A stretch of 64,000 nucleotides of DNA from Holophagales bacterium (GTDB lineage Bacteria > Acidobacteriota > Thermoanaerobaculia > Multivoradales > JAGPDF01). Under the pieces are notes generated by a model, which was not told where the DNA came from, searched no databases, and worked only from the letters and a program-made list of their open reading frames with translations. The stretch is from the NCBI GenBank assembly GCA_016699405.1, contig CP064972.1, positions 4,495,501 to 4,559,500 of the forward strand, in the 5' to 3' direction. Each line of letters starts with the position of its first letter. Position 1 is the first letter of the stretch. Below are positions 52,471 through 61,699 of the stretch, one piece after another. A program made the translations under genes and the position numbers.

Positions 52471-54741
52471 TCACCCCTCCTTGCGGATCAACCGCCCGAG
52501 CGCCGCGCGATCGGCTTCGAGCAGCTCGGCGATGCGCGTCGCGTTGACGTCGGCGACGATGATCTGCCCCACCTCGGTCTCCACTTCGGTGTAGATCCCC
52601 TGCTCCCGCATCTTCCGCGTCTGGTACTCGTTGTCCTCGGTCGGGCTCACGTAGTGCACGGAATCGACCTTGTAGCGATGGATCAGGAAGAGATGCAGGA
52701 GCGTCATCAGCCGCTTCTTGCGCAGCGCGTCGGCGAAGGTGTTCTGGTCGCGCACCGAGAGGATGCTGCGTCCACGCCGGTCGTGGATCGAGGCGAAGAC
52801 GACGTTGGCGAGCTTCTCCTCCCCGGGGCCGACGATCGCCAGCTCCAGCAGCTCGGATCCGGCGCGGTGCGGCAGAAGCTGCACGCGCATCGGCGTGGTG
52901 ATCCCGTTGTGCTCGGACCAGGCGGCCAGCCACTCCTCGAGCAGCTTCTTCGGCACCTCGGTCTGGATCAGGTGCTGGTGCTGCGTCGACCCCTTCCCCA
53001 TCGCCTTGGTCGTCGCCGTGCGACCCGAGGAGGCGAGCAGCGCCGCGTCGAGACGCGGACCGCCGACCAGGGTTTGCGGCGTCTTGTAGGGCGATTCGAC
53101 GAGACGGATCTTGCGCTGCAGTCGGGCGAGCGCCAGCATGCCGTCCTGCCGCAGCGCCGTGGCGAACTCCTCCGAGGCGACACCGTCGACCTGGTGACCG
53201 CCGTAAGTGATGAAGTTGAAGACGAAGCCCATCTTCCCCAGCTCTTCCGGGAAGCAGCGCATCTCGTCCTCGCTCATCCCCGTCGAGTCCCAGTTGAACG
53301 ACGGAGAAAGGTTGTAGGCGAGCATCTTGTCCGGGTACTCGGCGTGGATCGCCTCGGCGAACTCGCGCGCCTCGTGCAGGTTGGCCGAGGCGGTCTCCAT
53401 CCAGAGAATGTCGGCGAACGGCGCAGCAGCGAGCGACTTGGCGATCGCGTACTCCAGCCCGCCTCGCACCTGGTAGTAGCCCTCCGGGGTCTTGGCGTGC
53501 TCGCAGTCCCAGATGATGTGGATGCCGAGCGACTTGGCCTTCTCGCGTGCCGCCCAGAGCGAGGCGCGATGCGCGAAGCGGCGCCACTCCGCCACGCTCA
53601 TGGCGAAGCTCTCGCCCTCCGAGATGCGGAACTCGAGCACCTCCGCCACCGCCTCGCCGAAGGTCTCGAGGCCGGCCTCGGCCTCCCACAGCTCGACGAG
53701 CTTCGACGCCGCCTTGTCGAGCTCGACATCGGCGGTGAGCTCGCCGCCCGCCTTGGCGGCGGCCGCACCCGCCGCCGCCATCGCGGCGAGCCCGGTGCGC
53801 TCGAGCCACGACTCGGCGCCGCGGTACTCCTCGGCCGAGATGGCGTAGAGCCGGTGGCCGTTGATCGCCGTCACCCCGAGCTCGTGGAAACGCTTCATCA
53901 GCGCCAGGATGCAGACCTTGTACGAGGGCAGGGCGACGTTCGTGGCGCCGAGGATGAAGGGATGATCGCGCTCGTCGCCGCGGCCGTCGAGGAGGTTCGC
54001 CGCCTCGGCGTCGGTGCGCGCCACGATGATGCCGGAGACCTTCATCACGTCGAGCTGGAAACGCGCCGCGTTGAGGCGTTTGATCTGCTCGTCGGAGGCG
54101 ACCAGCACCTTGCCGCCCTGGTGGCCGCACTTCTTCGTGCCGGGCCGCTGGTCCTCGATGTGGTAGCCGGTGACGCCCACCTCGACGAACCGGCGGACGA
54201 GGTTGCGCACGTGCGGGTCGCCGCCGTGACCGGTGTCGGCGTCGGCGATGATGAACGGGCGATAGTCGTAGACCGGCGTCGCGGCGCGCTGCTTCTCGGT
54301 CATCCGCGATCGCAGGTACTGCTGATTGCGGTCGGCGGTGAGCAGGGCGCGCACCAGCACCGCCGCCTCGTCGGGGACCTGGGAGAGCGGGTAACTCGCC
54401 AGATCGGGACCCGGGTCCTCGGTGGTCGAGCCCTTGGCCGAGGTCGCCCAGCCGCCGAGGTAGATCCCCTCGATGCCGAGCCGCTTCATCGCCACCGCCT
54501 GCCCCGGCGAGTACGGGCCGAAGGTGGTGATGCTCTTCTTCTCGGCGAAGAGCTCGCGCAGGCGGGCGTGGAACGCCGTCGCCGCCTCGCGCGCCACCGT
54601 GTGGTCGTTGCGGATCGTGCCGCGCTGCTCGACGACCTGGCGCGCCGAGTAGAGGCGCACGATGCCGGCGAAGCGCGGGCTGTCGAACCACTGCTGGGTC
54701 TCGAGGACTTCCTGATCGAACGGATTGCCGGTCGGGGTCAT
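52471..54741 (-). CDS. aceA: isocitrate lyase (long form)
   Basis: 756 residues, the long form seen with mycobacterial AceA2 (short isocitrate lyases are about 430-540). The signature KKCGHQGGKVLV contains the catalytic cysteine, Cys205. GIYLGGWA and FIIADADTGHGG add the magnesium and glyoxylate region. It cleaves isocitrate to succinate plus glyoxylate for growth on fatty acids or acetate. It starts 16 bases after malate synthase, so the two shunt enzymes are co-transcribed. Confidence 0.94.
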   Translation of the reverse strand: MTPTGNPFDQEVLETQQWFDSPRFAGIVRLYSARQVVEQRGTIRNDHTVAREAATAFHARLRELFAEKKSITTFGPYSPGQAVAMKRLGIEGIYLGGWATSAKGSTTEDPGPDLASYPLSQVPDEAAVLVRALLTADRNQQYLRSRMTEKQRAATPVYDYRPFIIADADTGHGGDPHVRNLVRRFVEVGVTGYHIEDQRPGTKKCGHQGGKVLVASDEQIKRLNAARFQLDVMKVSGIIVARTDAEAANLLDGRGDERDHPFILGATNVALPSYKVCILALMKRFHELGVTAINGHRLYAISAEEYRGAESWLERTGLAAMAAAGAAAAKAGGELTADVELDKAASKLVELWEAEAGLETFGEAVAEVLEFRISEGESFAMSVAEWRRFAHRASLWAAREKAKSLGIHIIWDCEHAKTPEGYYQVRGGLEYAIAKSLAAAPFADILWMETASANLHEAREFAEAIHAEYPDKMLAYNLSPSFNWDSTGMSEDEMRCFPEELGKMGFVFNFITYGGHQVDGVASEEFATALRQDGMLALARLQRKIRLVESPYKTPQTLVGGPRLDAALLASSGRTATTKAMGKGSTQHQHLIQTEVPKKLLEEWLAAWSEHNGITTPMRVQLLPHRAGSELLELAIVGPGEEKLANVVFASIHDRRGRSILSVRDQNTFADALRKKRLMTLLHLFLIHRYKVDSVHYVSPTEDNEYQTRKMREQGIYTEVETEVGQIIVADVNATRIAELLEADRAALGRLIRKEG

Positions 54742-54757
54742 GGGCCGCTCCTGCTTT

Positions 54758-56641
54758 CTAGGCGCCGAAGTCGAGGTTGGCGGTCAGACGCGTGCCGTCC
54801 TTCTCGAACGCGTCGAGGTAGCTGCGGATGCGCTGCTTGGCGATGCCGAGGTCGTGGTTGTTCAGGTTGAGGTTGAGCAGGTCGATGTACCAGGGCGCCT
54901 TGACCGGCTCCTTGACGTAGGCCTCGACGATCGCGCGGGCGATCGGCAGCGTCGTCGGCTTGGAGTCGTCGTGCACGTCCTTGTTGCGCGCAGCGAGGAG
55001 CTTGGCGTACTCCTCCTCGACCAGGCGGCCGAAGAGCTCGAGACCGAAGAGATCGCCGGCCTTCGAGCCGGTGCCCGGGTCGTCCTCGGTGAGCCGCGCC
55101 CCCTTGTGCATCCACTCCCAGAGGATCGACAGGCGGATCTCGCCGGTCGCCATGTCCTCCATGAGGTAGAGCACGTCGTCGTTGCCGAAGAAATCGGCCG
55201 GCTTCAGCGCTGCCGCCTGGAAGCCCTGGCCGAAGGCGTTGCCGTACTGCAGAGCGACCGAGAGCAGGTCACGCGCCCCGCGCACGGTGCGCGGCGCCGG
55301 CTCGAGGAGTGCGAGGCCGGCGGCGTCCTCGGCGGAATAGGTGAGCGACGGGAACTTCCGGCCGAGTTGGTTGGCCTCCCCCGCCTTCTCCCAGACCGGC
55401 CGCACGATGTGCACCATCTTCCAGTGCGCCACCCACTTGCCGCTCGCCCCTTCGCGCTGCTCGCGCTCGCCGCCGGCGACCGCCCGCTTCATCCCGGCGG
55501 TGACGCCGGCCTCCGAGCCGACCGGAATGTTCGGCTCCATGCCGCCCTGCCAGAGCGCGAAGCGGCCGTTGCGGTCGGGGGTGTTGACGGCGCGGCGCAC
55601 CCGGTCCTCGTAGGTGCGCATGTAGCCGTAGGTCATCGTGATGGCGTCGATGTTCGGGTTGACGAACGAGCCGTCCCAGGCGAGCGCGTCGGCGACGCTG
55701 TTGATGTAGTCCCAGCGCCCGGTATTGAAGCCGACGAAATGCGGCGAGAGCGCGGCGCGGATCTCCATCAGCTGGAAGCTCGCCTCGATCTGCTCGATGA
55801 GCACGTAGACCTTGATCGTCCCGTCGGGGAGAGCGAGGTGCCGTTCGAGCGCCGAGAGCATCCGGTTCCACACGGCGGCCTCGCCGGCGGTCTGGATCTT
55901 CGGCAGGTAGAGGACGAGCGAGCGCCCCTCGCTGCGCAGCTGCTGGTAGTTGTTGACGACGTAGAGCACGAGGTCGACGATCGAGGCCGAGAATCCGGGC
56001 CCGTCGGACCAGCGGACGTGGCGGTCGTCGAGATGCAGGCCGCGCGCGCGGAAGATGCGGGTGGTGAAGTCGAGTTGGCCCCGCCAGTCGGCGATGATCT
56101 CGCGCCCGAAGAACCCCTTGCCCCAGGCGTTCATCTCGGCGGCCACGTGCTCGGCGACGCGCAGGAAGACCGGCGACCGGGAGAAGGCGAGCTTGAGGTT
56201 GCGCAGGTTGTCGAGCGACATCGTCTCGACCTGTCCGAGCGCGTCCTCGCCGTCGAACATCCAGCCGTCGGCGCCGGAGAGCAGCGCATAGGCGACGTTG
56301 CGCAGACCGGCCTCGACGGTGGCGTGCGGCTTGGTGCCGGGGCCGGTCCCCTGGATCCACTGCCGTTCGAGGTCGCGAGGGATTTCGCTGCCGTCGAAGT
56401 TGCCGGCGCGGGCGTCGGCGACGCGGATCGTCGTCCCGGGGATGAGCGACTCCGGGTCGAGGAACTCGATCCTCCGCCCCTGCCGCGCCCGCTCCCGCCG
56501 CCGGACGATGCGCACCTCCATCGCCGCCAGGCGCTCGCGGTCGAACGGCGCGAGGGCCTCGAGCGCGGCGAGCGCCTCGGGCGTGTAGACGTCGGGATAG
56601 GCCTGAAGCAGGGGGGCGCGGAGCTCGAGGGTTCGGGTCAT
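54758..56641 (-). CDS. malate synthase-like protein
   Basis: 627 residues. The TIM-barrel-type malate synthase/aldolase core carries GADGWMFDGEDALGQ (acidic metal-binding positions), RIVRRRERARQGRR near the N-terminus, and LYLPKIQTAGEAAVWNRMLSALE followed by VYVLIEQIEASFQLMEI. It is about 100 residues longer than malate synthase A and its motifs diverge from both A and G types. Being directly upstream of isocitrate lyase strongly supports glyoxylate plus acetyl-CoA to malate. The ATG at 56641 has GGAG upstream; no known symbol is assigned because of the divergence. Confidence 0.85.
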   Translation of the reverse strand: MTRTLELRAPLLQAYPDVYTPEALAALEALAPFDRERLAAMEVRIVRRRERARQGRRIEFLDPESLIPGTTIRVADARAGNFDGSEIPRDLERQWIQGTGPGTKPHATVEAGLRNVAYALLSGADGWMFDGEDALGQVETMSLDNLRNLKLAFSRSPVFLRVAEHVAAEMNAWGKGFFGREIIADWRGQLDFTTRIFRARGLHLDDRHVRWSDGPGFSASIVDLVLYVVNNYQQLRSEGRSLVLYLPKIQTAGEAAVWNRMLSALERHLALPDGTIKVYVLIEQIEASFQLMEIRAALSPHFVGFNTGRWDYINSVADALAWDGSFVNPNIDAITMTYGYMRTYEDRVRRAVNTPDRNGRFALWQGGMEPNIPVGSEAGVTAGMKRAVAGGEREQREGASGKWVAHWKMVHIVRPVWEKAGEANQLGRKFPSLTYSAEDAAGLALLEPAPRTVRGARDLLSVALQYGNAFGQGFQAAALKPADFFGNDDVLYLMEDMATGEIRLSILWEWMHKGARLTEDDPGTGSKAGDLFGLELFGRLVEEEYAKLLAARNKDVHDDSKPTTLPIARAIVEAYVKEPVKAPWYIDLLNLNLNNHDLGIAKQRIRSYLDAFEKDGTRLTANLDFGA

Positions 56642-56792
56642 CGCGGGTCTCCGGTGGCAGGCGGCCATCTGCGGCCGCCGATTGTCGCACTGCGGCATAG
56701 ATCCTATGTCACGGCTCGGTCCGCGCCAACAGGCGTTTCGTCGGTCGACGCCGAGTGGCAAACGAACGGCGTCGGGCGCACGCCTCCGAAGG

Positions 56793-57089
56793 CTAGTCGT
56801 CGCGGTGGGTACCCGTACGCTCCTCGCGCCCACAGGCCAGGCACCACCAGCCGATCTCCGGGAACCCGCGCGAGACCCGTGTCGCGCTCCCACTCGATGG
56901 GCAAATCGGCCGGCGCGCCAGCATGTGAACAGCGATCGGAATGCCGCCGAGGACGAGCGCCAGGAACAGTAGCCACGAGCTCCTCGGCAACCAGCCGGCG
57001 CGCGCCGCGAGGAGCACGAGGACGAGAGCACCCAACCCATTCCAGGTTGCGAAGCGACGCGGCCGCGGTGTGACCTGCGCGGCGTTCAG
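56793..57089 (-). CDS. zinc-ribbon membrane protein copy A, with start and Cys losses
   Basis: 98 codons if read from CTG 57089 (LNAAQVTPRPRRFAT), matching the paralogue at 58957-59253, which starts MNATEVTRRVRRFAT. Here ATG has become CTG, so initiation would need a rare start or the internal GTG/ATG near 57035. Two hydrophobic helices and a C-terminal rubredoxin-like ribbon follow: PICPSSGSATRV then WWCLACGREERTG. The first CxxC pair has lost its second cysteine, whereas the paralogue has CRACG. Probably decaying. The same GGGGGGAAGCA leader precedes both. Confidence 0.55.
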   Translation of the reverse strand: MNAAQVTPRPRRFATWNGLGALVLVLLAARAGWLPRSSWLLFLALVLGGIPIAVHMLARRPICPSSGSATRVSRGFPEIGWWCLACGREERTGTHRDD

Positions 57090-57114
57090 CGCCTGCTTCC
57101 CCCCAGGCCGCTGC

Positions 57115-57714
57115 CTATTCGACCGAGAACCCCATGAGCTCCACCGGGAGCGTGGTGACGTTGACCTCGATCATCAGATTGTCGGTGCCGTTGGTCTGAC
57201 CGCTCCAACTGGTGCCGCTGTTGCTGCTGAAGGCACGCCGATTGGGAATGGTTCCGGCGCCGGAGAGATTGCCGAGACTCGTCGACTGCGTCCACAGCGA
57301 GGTGTCGATGGTGCTCGGCTGCAGGACGATCCAGTAGGTCGTGTTCGCCGCGAGGTTGATGGTGCCGATCGGCGGCATGGTCTGTACGCCTACCGTCGTG
57401 GTCACGCCGGTGGCGTCGAACTGGCCGAATCCCGTGGCGCCCGCGACCGGCACGTTGTTGCCGGCGTCGTGGGCGTAGATGCGGACGACGAGCGACTGCG
57501 CGGCGTTGCGGGCGCCGCGAATGCTCACCGACGTGACGGTGTACGGATTGTTGTCGGTGGTGAACGCCTGGGCCATCCAGAACGTGCTCTGCGGCGAGGC
57601 GTTGCCGGCGGCGGTGCCGGCGAGATTGGAGACCACGACGACGCCGTTCGCCGCGCCGACCGTCGCCAGAGCGCCGACGGCGAGTAACAGAAAGACGATT
57701 CCGCTTCTGCACAT
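57115..57714 (-). CDS. secreted choice-of-anchor R-type protein, copy A
   Basis: 199 residues with a signal peptide (GIVFLLLAVGALATVGAANG). The body (STFWMAQAFTTDNNPYTV, GARNAAQSLVVRIYAHDAG, NLAANTTYWIVLQPST, FSSNSGTSWSGQTNGTDNLM) matches the choice-of-anchor R domain found in exported proteins. It ends abruptly at LPVELMGFSVE without a visible PEP-CTERM or other anchor helix. A near-identical paralogue lies at 61700-62299. Ligand and role are unknown. Confidence 0.78.
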   Translation of the reverse strand: MCRSGIVFLLLAVGALATVGAANGVVVVSNLAGTAAGNASPQSTFWMAQAFTTDNNPYTVTSVSIRGARNAAQSLVVRIYAHDAGNNVPVAGATGFGQFDATGVTTTVGVQTMPPIGTINLAANTTYWIVLQPSTIDTSLWTQSTSLGNLSGAGTIPNRRAFSSNSGTSWSGQTNGTDNLMIEVNVTTLPVELMGFSVE

Positions 57715-58135
57715 GCCAGTCCCCCCGGACTTCGGTTCGACTTCGGCGTGGTTCCTTCGTTCCTTTCGGGAATCCTGGGCGTTCGTCCCCGGATCGTCAA
57801 GGCGCAACGAGCGCTGCCGCTCGCCCGCGCAGGGCGAGAGCTCGACTTCTCCTGCCGCCGCCGCCCCTCCCACAGGGCACGCCGACCGACTCGGGGTCGA
57901 ATCTCGGCAAGCACGCACCTGCGTCCTCGCGGACCCGCCAGACCGCCGCCGGCTTCACCTTCCTCTTCCTGGCCGCCGCTCTCGCGTCTGGACATGCGAT
58001 GGCGCCCGACCCGACGCCAGGGGTTCGATCCTCCACCTCCGTCCTCGCGGCTCCGGAGCCGCTCGAGAAGCGCCTGGCACCTTGCTCGGCACCTTGCTCG
58101 CGGGCACCCTTCTCGCGAGGGGAGCGACCCACCGA
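57715..58135. other. intergenic region with a REP-like element
   Basis: 421 bases upstream of the copy A choice-of-anchor gene and downstream of the 58136 gene. No convincing gene. A GGTTCGATCC motif near 58022 resembles a tRNA T-arm but no tRNA can be folded around it. The REP-like element is listed separately. Confidence 0.4.
58064..58115 (+). repeat. REP-like element within a longer hairpin
   Basis: GAGAAGCGCCTGGCACCT at 58065-58082 is identical to the copy at 15339-15356. It is followed by a perfect 12-base tandem GGCACCTTGCTC twice (58077-58100), and CGAGAAG (58064-58070) can pair with CTTCTCG (58109-58115). Confidence 0.75.
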
Positions 58136-58498
58136 TCATCCGTCGCTTCCGCCGCTCACCTGCCGGCGCAGCTCGGCCTCGAACCGGCGCCGGCCGTGGG
58201 TGAGGGCGCGGACGATCGAGAGCCCCCAGAGAAGCGCGGCGACGAGGACGGCGACCCCGAGCCCGCGCAACGCCAGGCTGGCACCGGCGGGCCCGAGCTT
58301 GGCGACGAGCCAGCTCCCCGAGGCGAAAGCGGTCGGCCCGACCGGCAGGAAGAAGGCCATCAAGGCGCCCACCACCGCCAGCGACAGGGCGCGCAACAGG
58401 CGCAGCGCGAAGGCGCTGCGGTAGCGGGCAAGCTCGGCACGCACGGCAGACTCGGCGCGCTCCTCACGTGTCGGTTCCATCGCGCCTCCCCGATTCAT
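58136..58498 (-). CDS. small two-TM membrane protein
   Basis: 120 residues: a charged N-terminus (EPTREERAESAVRAELARY), two hydrophobic helices (about residues 34-54 and 76-92), and a basic tail. No family was recognised. Its ATG overlaps the stop of the next upstream gene (ATGA at 58495-58498), so both are probably made together. Initiation at Met7 is an alternative. Confidence 0.6.
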   Translation of the reverse strand: MNRGGAMEPTREERAESAVRAELARYRSAFALRLLRALSLAVVGALMAFFLPVGPTAFASGSWLVAKLGPAGASLALRGLGVAVLVAALLWGLSIVRALTHGRRRFEAELRRQVSGGSDG

Positions 58499-58791
58499 TC
58501 ACCGAGCAGGGCGCCGCAGCGCCGGCAGATCGCCACCGAGAGGCCTCCGGGAAGACGTCCGCGGCAGGCCGGACAGCGCCAGTTGACGAGGTGGAAGACG
58601 ACGCAGGCGATCACGAGGACGGCCCCGGCGAGCGCTTCGAGCCGCCAGTCGAGGCCGAGCGTGCTCCGTCCGGGCGACCGCACCGCCTGGACCACCGGCC
58701 ACATGCCCACCACGAAGGGCACCGTCATCGCGAGCTCCTTGGCCCGCCGACTCTTGAACTCCAGCTTCACTTCGCGTTGCTTCGAATCCAC
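58495..58791 (-). CDS. zinc-ribbon membrane protein
   Basis: 98 residues: a basic N-terminus (KQREVKLEFKSRRAKELA), two helices, and a C-terminal zinc ribbon CPACRGRLPGGLSVAICRRCG (two CxxC knuckles). Domain order resembles the 98-residue paralogues nearby, although sequence similarity is weak. No function is assigned; the ribbon probably binds zinc structurally on the cytoplasmic side. Confidence 0.65.
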   Translation of the reverse strand: MDSKQREVKLEFKSRRAKELAMTVPFVVGMWPVVQAVRSPGRSTLGLDWRLEALAGAVLVIACVVFHLVNWRCPACRGRLPGGLSVAICRRCGALLGE

Positions 58792-58956
58792 TCTCTCCTC
58801 CTGTCGCCGGGGTCTCGTCGGCGCGTTCCGTCCAGGAGAGGAAACGTTGCCCGAGCGCTACACCGAACGGGAACGGCCCGGGCCCGGTCGGAGGCCGGGC
58901 GCCGCTCCTCACCTCGCCCGCCGACAGCCTCTCGCGACGAGCCCATCGAGACCGTT

Positions 58957-59253
58957 TCAGAAGTCGGGGTGGACCCCGGTGCGCTCCTCGCCGGCACAGC
59001 TCCGGCAGCGGTAGACGATCTCGGGGAAGCCCTGGGACACTCGCATCCGGGCGCCGCACGCGCGGCAGACGGGCCGGTGGCGCATCACGAACCAGGCGAT
59101 CGGCACGCCGCCGAGGGCGAGCGCGAGGAAGGGCAGCCAGGGGCTCGTCGGCAGGAACCCACCCCGCGCCGCGAGCAGCACGACGGCGAGCGCCGTCAGC
59201 CAGGAGATCGTCGCGAATCGTCGCACTCGACGCGTGACCTCGGTGGCGTTCAT
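58957..59253 (-). CDS. zinc-ribbon membrane protein copy B
   Basis: 98 residues from ATG 59253 with GGGGGGAG upstream. The sequence MNATEVTRRVRRFATISWL leads into two helices and a ribbon with both CxxC knuckles intact (VCRACGARMRV and YRCRSCAGEERTG). It is the complete version of the gene at 56793-57089, matching it along the whole length. Confidence 0.72.
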   Translation of the reverse strand: MNATEVTRRVRRFATISWLTALAVVLLAARGGFLPTSPWLPFLALALGGVPIAWFVMRHRPVCRACGARMRVSQGFPEIVYRCRSCAGEERTGVHPDF

Positions 59254-59391
59254 CGTGCTCCCCCCCTCCCCAGGGCATTGTGCCACCGCCGCGGTACCCC
59301 GCGAAACCCTGGCAGCGCGCGACCCGCGTCTCCGCACCCGCCGCACCCCCGGGGTTGGCCGGAGGCCGCTCGATCTGCGCTAATACCGCCC

Positions 59392-61683
59392 ATGCGCCGA
59401 CCTGCCCTCCGCCTGCCGCTGGTCCCCGTCCTCGGCCTCGCCCTGGCCTGCGGCCTCGCCGCCGCGCCTCCCCTTCGCGCTCAGTCGAGAGTCGACGTCC
59501 GAGCGGCCGTGCCCGACGAGAAGCCGGCAGCCGGCCCGGCCCCCGGGGTCGCTGCCGCGAGCGACGAGCCTCGGCGCCCGCGCGTCGCGCTCGTCCTCTC
59601 CGGCGGCGGAGCCCGCGGGCTCGCCCACGTCGGGGTCCTGCAGGCGCTCGAGGCGATGCACGTCCCCGTCGACCTGGTCACCGGCACGAGCATGGGCGCG
59701 ATCGTCGGCGGCCTCTACGCCGCCGGCACCTCGCCGGCCGAGCTCGAGGCGCTCGTTCACGGTCTCGACTGGCACGCCCTGGTCGACGACCGCCCGGACC
59801 GCCGGCACCTCCCCTACCGCCGCAAGGTCGACGATTACAACTACCTCACCCGCTGGGAGCTCGGCGTCTCGCGCCGCGGCTTCCGGCTGCCGTCGGGGCT
59901 GGTCGCCGGCCATCGACTCGGAGCGACGCTCGAACGGCTCTGCCTGCGCGCCCTCGGGACCGACGACTTCGACCGCCTCGCGCTGCCCTTCCGCGCCATC
60001 GCCACCGATGCGACGACCGGCGAGGCGATCGTCCTCGCTCGCGGCGATCTCGCCCGCGCCCTGCGCGCCAGCATGGCGGTCCCGGCGCTCTTCACGCCGG
60101 TCGAGCTCGACGGCCGCCTGCTGGTCGACGGCGGCGTCGCGTCGAACCTTCCGGTCGACGCCGCGCGAGCGCTCGGCGCCGACGTGGTCATCGCCGTCGA
60201 CCTGGGCAAGCCGCTGGCAACGCAGAGCCGGCCCGACTCGATCGCCGGCATCGTGACGCGCACGCTCGACTTCGTCAGCCGTCGCGACGTGGAGCGCGCG
60301 CTCGCCGACGTCGACCTGCTGGTGCGCCCCGAGGTGGACGAGTGGGGCCTCCTCGACTTCGATGCCGGCCCCGAGCTGGTGCGCCGCGGAGCGGAGGCCA
60401 CGAACGCTCAGGCCGAGGCGCTCCGCCGCTTCGCCGTCGACGAGGCGACCTGGCAGCGCTATCTCGCTCGCCAGCGCCGCGCGATGCCGGTCGTGCCGCT
60501 GCAGACGGTGGTCATCGACCCGGGTCCCGGGCTGCCTCGGGCGGCGGTGGCCAGGGCGGTCCACAGCCGCCCGGGCCGGGCGCTCGACCCGGCCGAGCTC
60601 GAATCCGACCTCAACCGCCTCTGGGAGCTCGGCGAGTTCGAGCGGGTCACCGCCGCGCTGAGCCCCGCCGATCCCGGCCGGTGGGAGCTGCGCATCACCG
60701 GCGAGCGCAAGGCCCTGGGTCCCGGACTGCTGCGCACCGGCCTGTCGATCACCTCCGACCTCGAGGGGACGAGCAGCTTCAACATGCTCGGCGCGCTCAC
60801 CGTGACCCGGCTGAACCGACTCGGCGCGGAGCTCCGCACGACGGCGCAGATCGGCCAGTCGCCGATCCTCGCCGCCGAGCTCTACCAGCCGCTCGCCTCG
60901 TCGCGCATCCCCTTCGCCTCGCTCACGGTGAGCGGCGGCGAGTCGAAGGTGCGCCTGCCGTTCGACGACCACCTCGTCCAGGTGCGGGTCTGGCAACAGC
61001 ACGTCGGTTTCGATCTCGGCCTCGCCCTCGGCCGCTACGGCGAGGCACGCCTCGGTCTCCGCCACGACAGCACGAGCAGTCGCCCCTTCGGCGAACACTC
61101 GAGCGGCGCACCCCACGACTACCGGGCCGACGTCGGCTACCGGGCGAACCTGGTGTTCGATCAGATCGACCGGCTGAACTTCCCGCGTCGCGGCGTGCTC
61201 GCGGTCGCCGAGCTCCACGACGCCGATCCGTCGCTCGGCAGCGACGAGGAGTACCGGCGGCTCGACCTCCAATCGCTCGCCGCCTGGACGACCGGACGGC
61301 ACACGGTCGTCGGCATCGTCCACGCAACTTCGGCGCTCGGCACGACCCTCCCGAGCTCCGAGCGGGTCTACCTCGGCGGCCTCTTCAACCTCTCGGGAAT
61401 GCCGGCCGGCGACGTCGCGGGCAACTACGGCGGTGTCGCCTCGCTCATCTACCTCTATCGCCTCGGCCGCCTGCCGAGCTTCGGCGAAGGGATCTACGCC
61501 GGCCTCTCGTTCGAAGCGGGCAACGCCTGGGAACGCTCCCGCTCCGCGCGGTTCGACGATCTGCGAACGGCGTGGTCGGTCGTCTTCGGCGCCGACACCG
61601 TCCTCGGCCCGCTCTACCTCGCCCACGGGCGAACCGCCAAGGGGAACGACTCGTTCTACCTCTACCTCGGCCGGACGTTCTGA
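59392..61683 (+). CDS. PlpD-like patatin/outer-membrane beta-barrel (type Vd autotransporter)
   Basis: 763 residues with a signal peptide (residues 1-30). The patatin phospholipase domain (about 64-260) shows the oxyanion loop SGGGARGLAHVG, the nucleophile Ser100 in GTSMGAIVGG and Asp246 in LLVDGGVASNLP. A POTRA-like segment (about 350-430) and a C-terminal D15/BamA-like barrel ending in FYLYLGRTF, an aromatic terminal residue as in outer-membrane proteins, follow. This is the type Vd secretion layout of PlpD and FplA: a surface-exposed or released lipase translocated through its own barrel. ATG 59392 follows an intergenic region. Confidence 0.9.
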   Translation: MRRPALRLPLVPVLGLALACGLAAAPPLRAQSRVDVRAAVPDEKPAAGPAPGVAAASDEPRRPRVALVLSGGGARGLAHVGVLQALEAMHVPVDLVTGTSMGAIVGGLYAAGTSPAELEALVHGLDWHALVDDRPDRRHLPYRRKVDDYNYLTRWELGVSRRGFRLPSGLVAGHRLGATLERLCLRALGTDDFDRLALPFRAIATDATTGEAIVLARGDLARALRASMAVPALFTPVELDGRLLVDGGVASNLPVDAARALGADVVIAVDLGKPLATQSRPDSIAGIVTRTLDFVSRRDVERALADVDLLVRPEVDEWGLLDFDAGPELVRRGAEATNAQAEALRRFAVDEATWQRYLARQRRAMPVVPLQTVVIDPGPGLPRAAVARAVHSRPGRALDPAELESDLNRLWELGEFERVTAALSPADPGRWELRITGERKALGPGLLRTGLSITSDLEGTSSFNMLGALTVTRLNRLGAELRTTAQIGQSPILAAELYQPLASSRIPFASLTVSGGESKVRLPFDDHLVQVRVWQQHVGFDLGLALGRYGEARLGLRHDSTSSRPFGEHSSGAPHDYRADVGYRANLVFDQIDRLNFPRRGVLAVAELHDADPSLGSDEEYRRLDLQSLAAWTTGRHTVVGIVHATSALGTTLPSSERVYLGGLFNLSGMPAGDVAGNYGGVASLIYLYRLGRLPSFGEGIYAGLSFEAGNAWERSRSARFDDLRTAWSVVFGADTVLGPLYLAHGRTAKGNDSFYLYLGRTF

Positions 61684-61699
61684 GGCGGCCCGGCCTTCA

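Noticed and set aside
58000..58040. tRNA-like T-arm GGTTCGATCC
   Set aside because: No matching acceptor, D- or anticodon arm surrounds it. The similar GGGTTCGACCC at 62588 fails the same way.
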